In this document: one piece after another, positions 56,648-58,652 of the stretch
Numbering within the stretch: the stretch's first letter is position 1
Layout: each line of letters starts with the position of its first letter
Virus record (IMG/VR): IMGVR_UViG_3300025586_000240
Span: 1 to 58,652 of that record
Length of the DNA: 58,652 bases
Direction: 5' to 3' (one strand)
From: a virus
Translations under genes and position numbers: made by a program
The notes under the pieces: model-generated
The model's input: the letters and a program-made list of their open reading frames with translations, nothing else
Told to the model about the DNA's origin: nothing
Databases searched by the model: none

Positions 56648-57049
56648 TTATTCCTCCTCATCTTTATATTCCTCCGTTAGTATTCCTCTTTCTTCTTCTG
56701 TTATATCATCCTTCATTAGTAATTTGTTAATGGCCCTTTTCAATATATTATCTTTCTTAGCTGATTTTTCCTTATCCTTCTTTGACGGCCAAATCTGTAT
56801 AACTGCCGATTGGTTCTGGTCATATTCGAATACCTTCTTTATACGTTTATAGTATACTCTCAAGTTAGCATTCAGATTCAAATAGTAGTTCAATGATACT
56901 GACTTCATACCTTTACCGGTTAGTTTATCAGCATATTTGTTGAAGTCCTTATTCAATGGTATAACTTCATCCGGGTGAAGCATTTTGTCCAATAAAAAAC
57001 AAACAACTATATCAGCATATTCCCCTGGTGTGACATTAATCTTAGACAT
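56648..57049 (-). CDS. Hypothetical protein
   Basis: A 133-residue protein (MSKINVTPGEYADIVVCFLLDK). It is predicted alpha-helical with a very charged C-terminus (KKDKEKSAKKDNIL; ITEEERGILTEEYKDEEE). One base of overlap with the next gene. Not recognised; DNA-binding or virion role possible. Confidence 0.52.
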   Translation of the reverse strand: MSKINVTPGEYADIVVCFLLDKMLHPDEVIPLNKDFNKYADKLTGKGMKSVSLNYYLNLNANLRVYYKRIKKVFEYDQNQSAVIQIWPSKKDKEKSAKKDNILKRAINKLLMKDDITEEERGILTEEYKDEEE

Positions 57050-57270
57050 TATCCTAATCCAATATCATTTAAACACTTTTTTAAATTTAATTTTAATCTA
57101 CCAATGGTTTTTAAATCATTACTTTCTAAATCTTTTAAATTTCTTTTCATAGATTCAGCAAAACCCATTGCAAGTTTTGAATATCTTATAATTTCTTTTA
57201 ATTGTGTGTGTGTTAAACCTTTACCCATTTTTTCATTCAAGTGTTTATCAATTTTTTCATCAATTTTCAT
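57049..57270 (-). CDS. Small helical basic protein
   Basis: A 73-residue protein (MKIDEKIDKHLNEKMGKGLTH) rich in Lys, Leu and Asn. Entirely helical. It overlaps the previous start by one base. No recognised family. Confidence 0.52.
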   Translation of the reverse strand: MKIDEKIDKHLNEKMGKGLTHTQLKEIIRYSKLAMGFAESMKRNLKDLESNDLKTIGRLKLNLKKCLNDIGLG

Positions 57271-57272
57271 CT

Positions 57273-57794
57273 TTATGTTCCCTCCATTATTTCCTTTGGT
57301 GTGACTATATTAAAAAATTCCTTCATATTATAAAAAACTAAAGGTGGTAAACCCTTCTCCTTTTTGAATATTAATCGTATGCTGGGTAAATCTAAACCTT
57401 TCCAATAACGGTCCAAACCAATAATAGGGTTGTTACCTTTCTTTCTATATATAAGCATAGGAAGTTTATTAGCTTTCTTAGCATCACCAATGCATTGTCT
57501 CCAAAACAATTCAAGATTGAAACCTTTGATACCTTTAAAGTGTTGCCAGAAGGAAGTATGAGGGTATCCATTTTTACATTCCACACTATAAAATTGTGTT
57601 AAAGCTTCTTCACCTTCCGGTGTTAATGCTCTTATATCACCAGAAAGATCTGCATTTTCTTCACTTATAGTTGCCAATCCCCCGGATGCAGGCATTCTCC
57701 AATACTGGTAAGGTTTCTCCTTTCCTGTTAGCCATACACTCAAAAACTTACAGACATCACGCTCCCAGGCTGAACCTTTAGATTTACTACTCAT
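57273..57794 (-). CDS. PD-(D/E)XK nuclease-like protein (Hjc-like)
   Basis: A 173-residue protein. KGSAWERDVCKFLSVWLTG at the start has the conserved Glu of Holliday-junction-resolvase-type nucleases. ADLSGDIRALTPEGEEALTQFYSVECKNG (about 49-76) gives the D...E-C-K core: GDI with D53, and VECK with E72 and K74. Restriction-like nuclease folds of this type resolve junctions or trim DNA during packaging. Context with UvsX and gp46/47 makes a recombination role likely. Confidence 0.68.
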   Translation of the reverse strand: MSSKSKGSAWERDVCKFLSVWLTGKEKPYQYWRMPASGGLATISEENADLSGDIRALTPEGEEALTQFYSVECKNGYPHTSFWQHFKGIKGFNLELFWRQCIGDAKKANKLPMLIYRKKGNNPIIGLDRYWKGLDLPSIRLIFKKEKGLPPLVFYNMKEFFNIVTPKEIMEGT

Positions 57795-57795
57795 A

Positions 57796-58629
57796 TCAAT
57801 TTATCCTGAGCCATTCGGGTTTTCTACCACCCATACGCCCATACGCCCATACATGTGTTTTTTCTTCTAATCGTATTTTATTAAAAACAAACTTCTTGTT
57901 TTTGTGTGAACCTTTTAATAGTCTTGAAAAGAAGTCCATTATAATTTTCTTATTTAAACTAATATTATTACTATTTGTTGATTTTAAAAATTTTGATGTT
58001 ATACTATTATTCACAGGGTCTATTTCTACAAAAGCCTTACTATCTTTATATAATATACCTTCCTGTTTAAAATATTTACCTAACTCAACAGCTTCCTTTT
58101 TAGTTATTGATGCTATAAATAACAATTTTTCATTTACAAACCCCCCATCTTCTCTATATCCACCTTTCATTTCAATAAAACCATATCCAATTTCTCTTAC
58201 CATTTTTTTCAATTCAACATGATTTTTTTCATTTTCTTTATTACTATAAGTTCCTTTATAAGCAGATATAACGGCAAATGGCTTTTTCTCCTCTTCCACA
58301 AACTGCCATATCCTACTCAATGAAGATTCTGATAAATCCTCTATCCTCTTTTCTATCAACATTTCCCTTTTGTGTGTAACAGATTCATTATATAGAACAT
58401 CATTTGATATCTTATCTACTGTGAGTTTTCCATGATAAGTATAAAATTTTGAAAGTGTGTCTATTTTTACAGGCATAAACTTATCATCCTCTCGGAATCC
58501 CTGTGTACCTTTAAGTATTCTATTCGCCCAATCATGTAAGTAATCTTTGGTCTTATTATTTAGTTTTGATAATTGTACTGACCAAAACTTATTAGGGTAT
58601 CTCCTTATACGAATCCACCCACTTTTCAT
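57796..58629 (-). CDS. Hypothetical protein, possibly frame-shifted at its 3' end
   Basis: A 277-residue protein. KPFAVISAYKGTYSNKENEKNHVELKKMVREIGYGFIEMKGGYREDGGFVNEKLLFIASITKKEAVELGKYFKQEGILYKDSKAFVEID (about 115-203) is a conserved-looking phage domain with a K-G-G-Y-R-E motif. The end lies in an 8-bp tandem repeat at 57831-57852. With two units fewer the C-terminus would be KTHVWVVENPNGSG rather than the present AYGRMGGRKPEWLRIN. Starts 23 bases from the window edge. Confidence 0.62.
   Translation of the reverse strand: MKSGWIRIRRYPNKFWSVQLSKLNNKTKDYLHDWANRILKGTQGFREDDKFMPVKIDTLSKFYTYHGKLTVDKISNDVLYNESVTHKREMLIEKRIEDLSESSLSRIWQFVEEEKKPFAVISAYKGTYSNKENEKNHVELKKMVREIGYGFIEMKGGYREDGGFVNEKLLFIASITKKEAVELGKYFKQEGILYKDSKAFVEIDPVNNSITSKFLKSTNSNNISLNKKIIMDFFSRLLKGSHKNKKFVFNKIRLEEKTHVWAYGRMGGRKPEWLRIN
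57831..57852. repeat. 8-bp tandem repeat, nearly three copies, at the 3' end of a gene
   Basis: CCATACGC at 57831-57838 and 57839-57846, then CCATAC at 57847-57852. On the coding strand this is GTATGGGC with an 8-bp period. It falls in the last codons of the 57796-58629 gene. Two fewer units would change the C-terminal reading frame to one ending NPNGSG with a TAA stop just before the next gene. Confidence 0.85.
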
Positions 58630-58652
58630 AAGTTTTTTATGATTACTCTTCT

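Noticed and set aside
1-58652. Prophage integration genes or attachment sites
   Set aside because: No integrase, excisionase or flanking direct repeat of att type was seen in the window; the rest of the genome is not available.

Overview
The window is part of the genome of a large, AT-rich tailed bacteriophage. The first bases carry the 3' end of a tail-fibre-like gene. After it come T4-type recombination genes (gp47/SbcD-like nuclease, gp46/SbcC-like ATPase, UvsX/RecA-like recombinase). A T4-like primase, a RNase H/5'-3' exonuclease, a class II ribonucleotide reductase and a thymidylate synthase lie farther right. Genes are tightly packed with ATGA or TAATG overlaps and mostly strong AGGAGG-type ribosome binding sites. 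Where promoters can be read they are sigma70-like (TTTACA-N17-TATAAT). The host cannot be named from sequence. The sugar-nucleotide genes resemble those of Gram-negative O-antigen loci, and there are candidate lipoproteins, but neither is decisive. No integrase, tRNA or CRISPR array was found.

Layout. (1) 1-11,553, plus strand: tail-fibre end, gp47-like, small genes including a HExxH phage metallopeptidase, gp46-like, a GIY-YIG homing endonuclease, UvsX, small genes and two putative glycosyltransferases. (2) 11,543-13,221, minus strand from here on: a two-helix membrane protein, small ORFs, a proline-rich small lipoprotein and an SDR epimerase. (3) About 12.2-37.9 kb: a glycan-biosynthesis island with APS kinase, WbpD/WbpB/WbpE-like enzymes, a WbpG/PseA-like amidotransferase, sugar N-formyltransferase, sulfotransferase, UDP-sulfoquinovose synthase, PIG-L deacetylase, FlaA1/PseB-like dehydratase, several methyltransferases and at least seven glycosyltransferases. 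(4) 37.9-41.2 kb: DUF4338/DruA-like protein, DNA methyltransferase and a large unknown protein. (5) 41.2-58.6 kb: homing endonucleases, membrane/lipoprotein pair, primase, sigma-region-4-like HTH, N-formylglutamate amidohydrolase, ribonucleotide reductase, thymidylate synthase, a run of small zinc-ribbon proteins, RNase H and a PD-(D/E)XK nuclease.

How it fits together. The recombination, replication and nucleotide genes form a T4-like DNA metabolism core. The island encodes most steps for making and transferring unusual sugars: a UDP-diacetamido-uronic acid branch (WbpB, WbpE, WbpD), 4,6-dehydration, formylation and amidation, and two separate sulfur routes (sulfoquinovose synthesis from sulfite; PAPS-type activation plus a sulfotransferase). 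I infer it decorates the virion or remodels the host surface. The sequence does not show which.

Main points for a second look: the sulfo-glycan island; short tandem repeats (7-8 bp, about three copies) that break or shift three reading frames; a shared C-terminal EWxxIxxLFxEEL tail on eight otherwise unrelated small proteins; three promoters whose -10 ends 8-9 nt before an ATG that lacks a ribosome binding site, suggesting leaderless mRNAs; and a homing endonuclease that has left a displaced copy of its target gene's 3' end.
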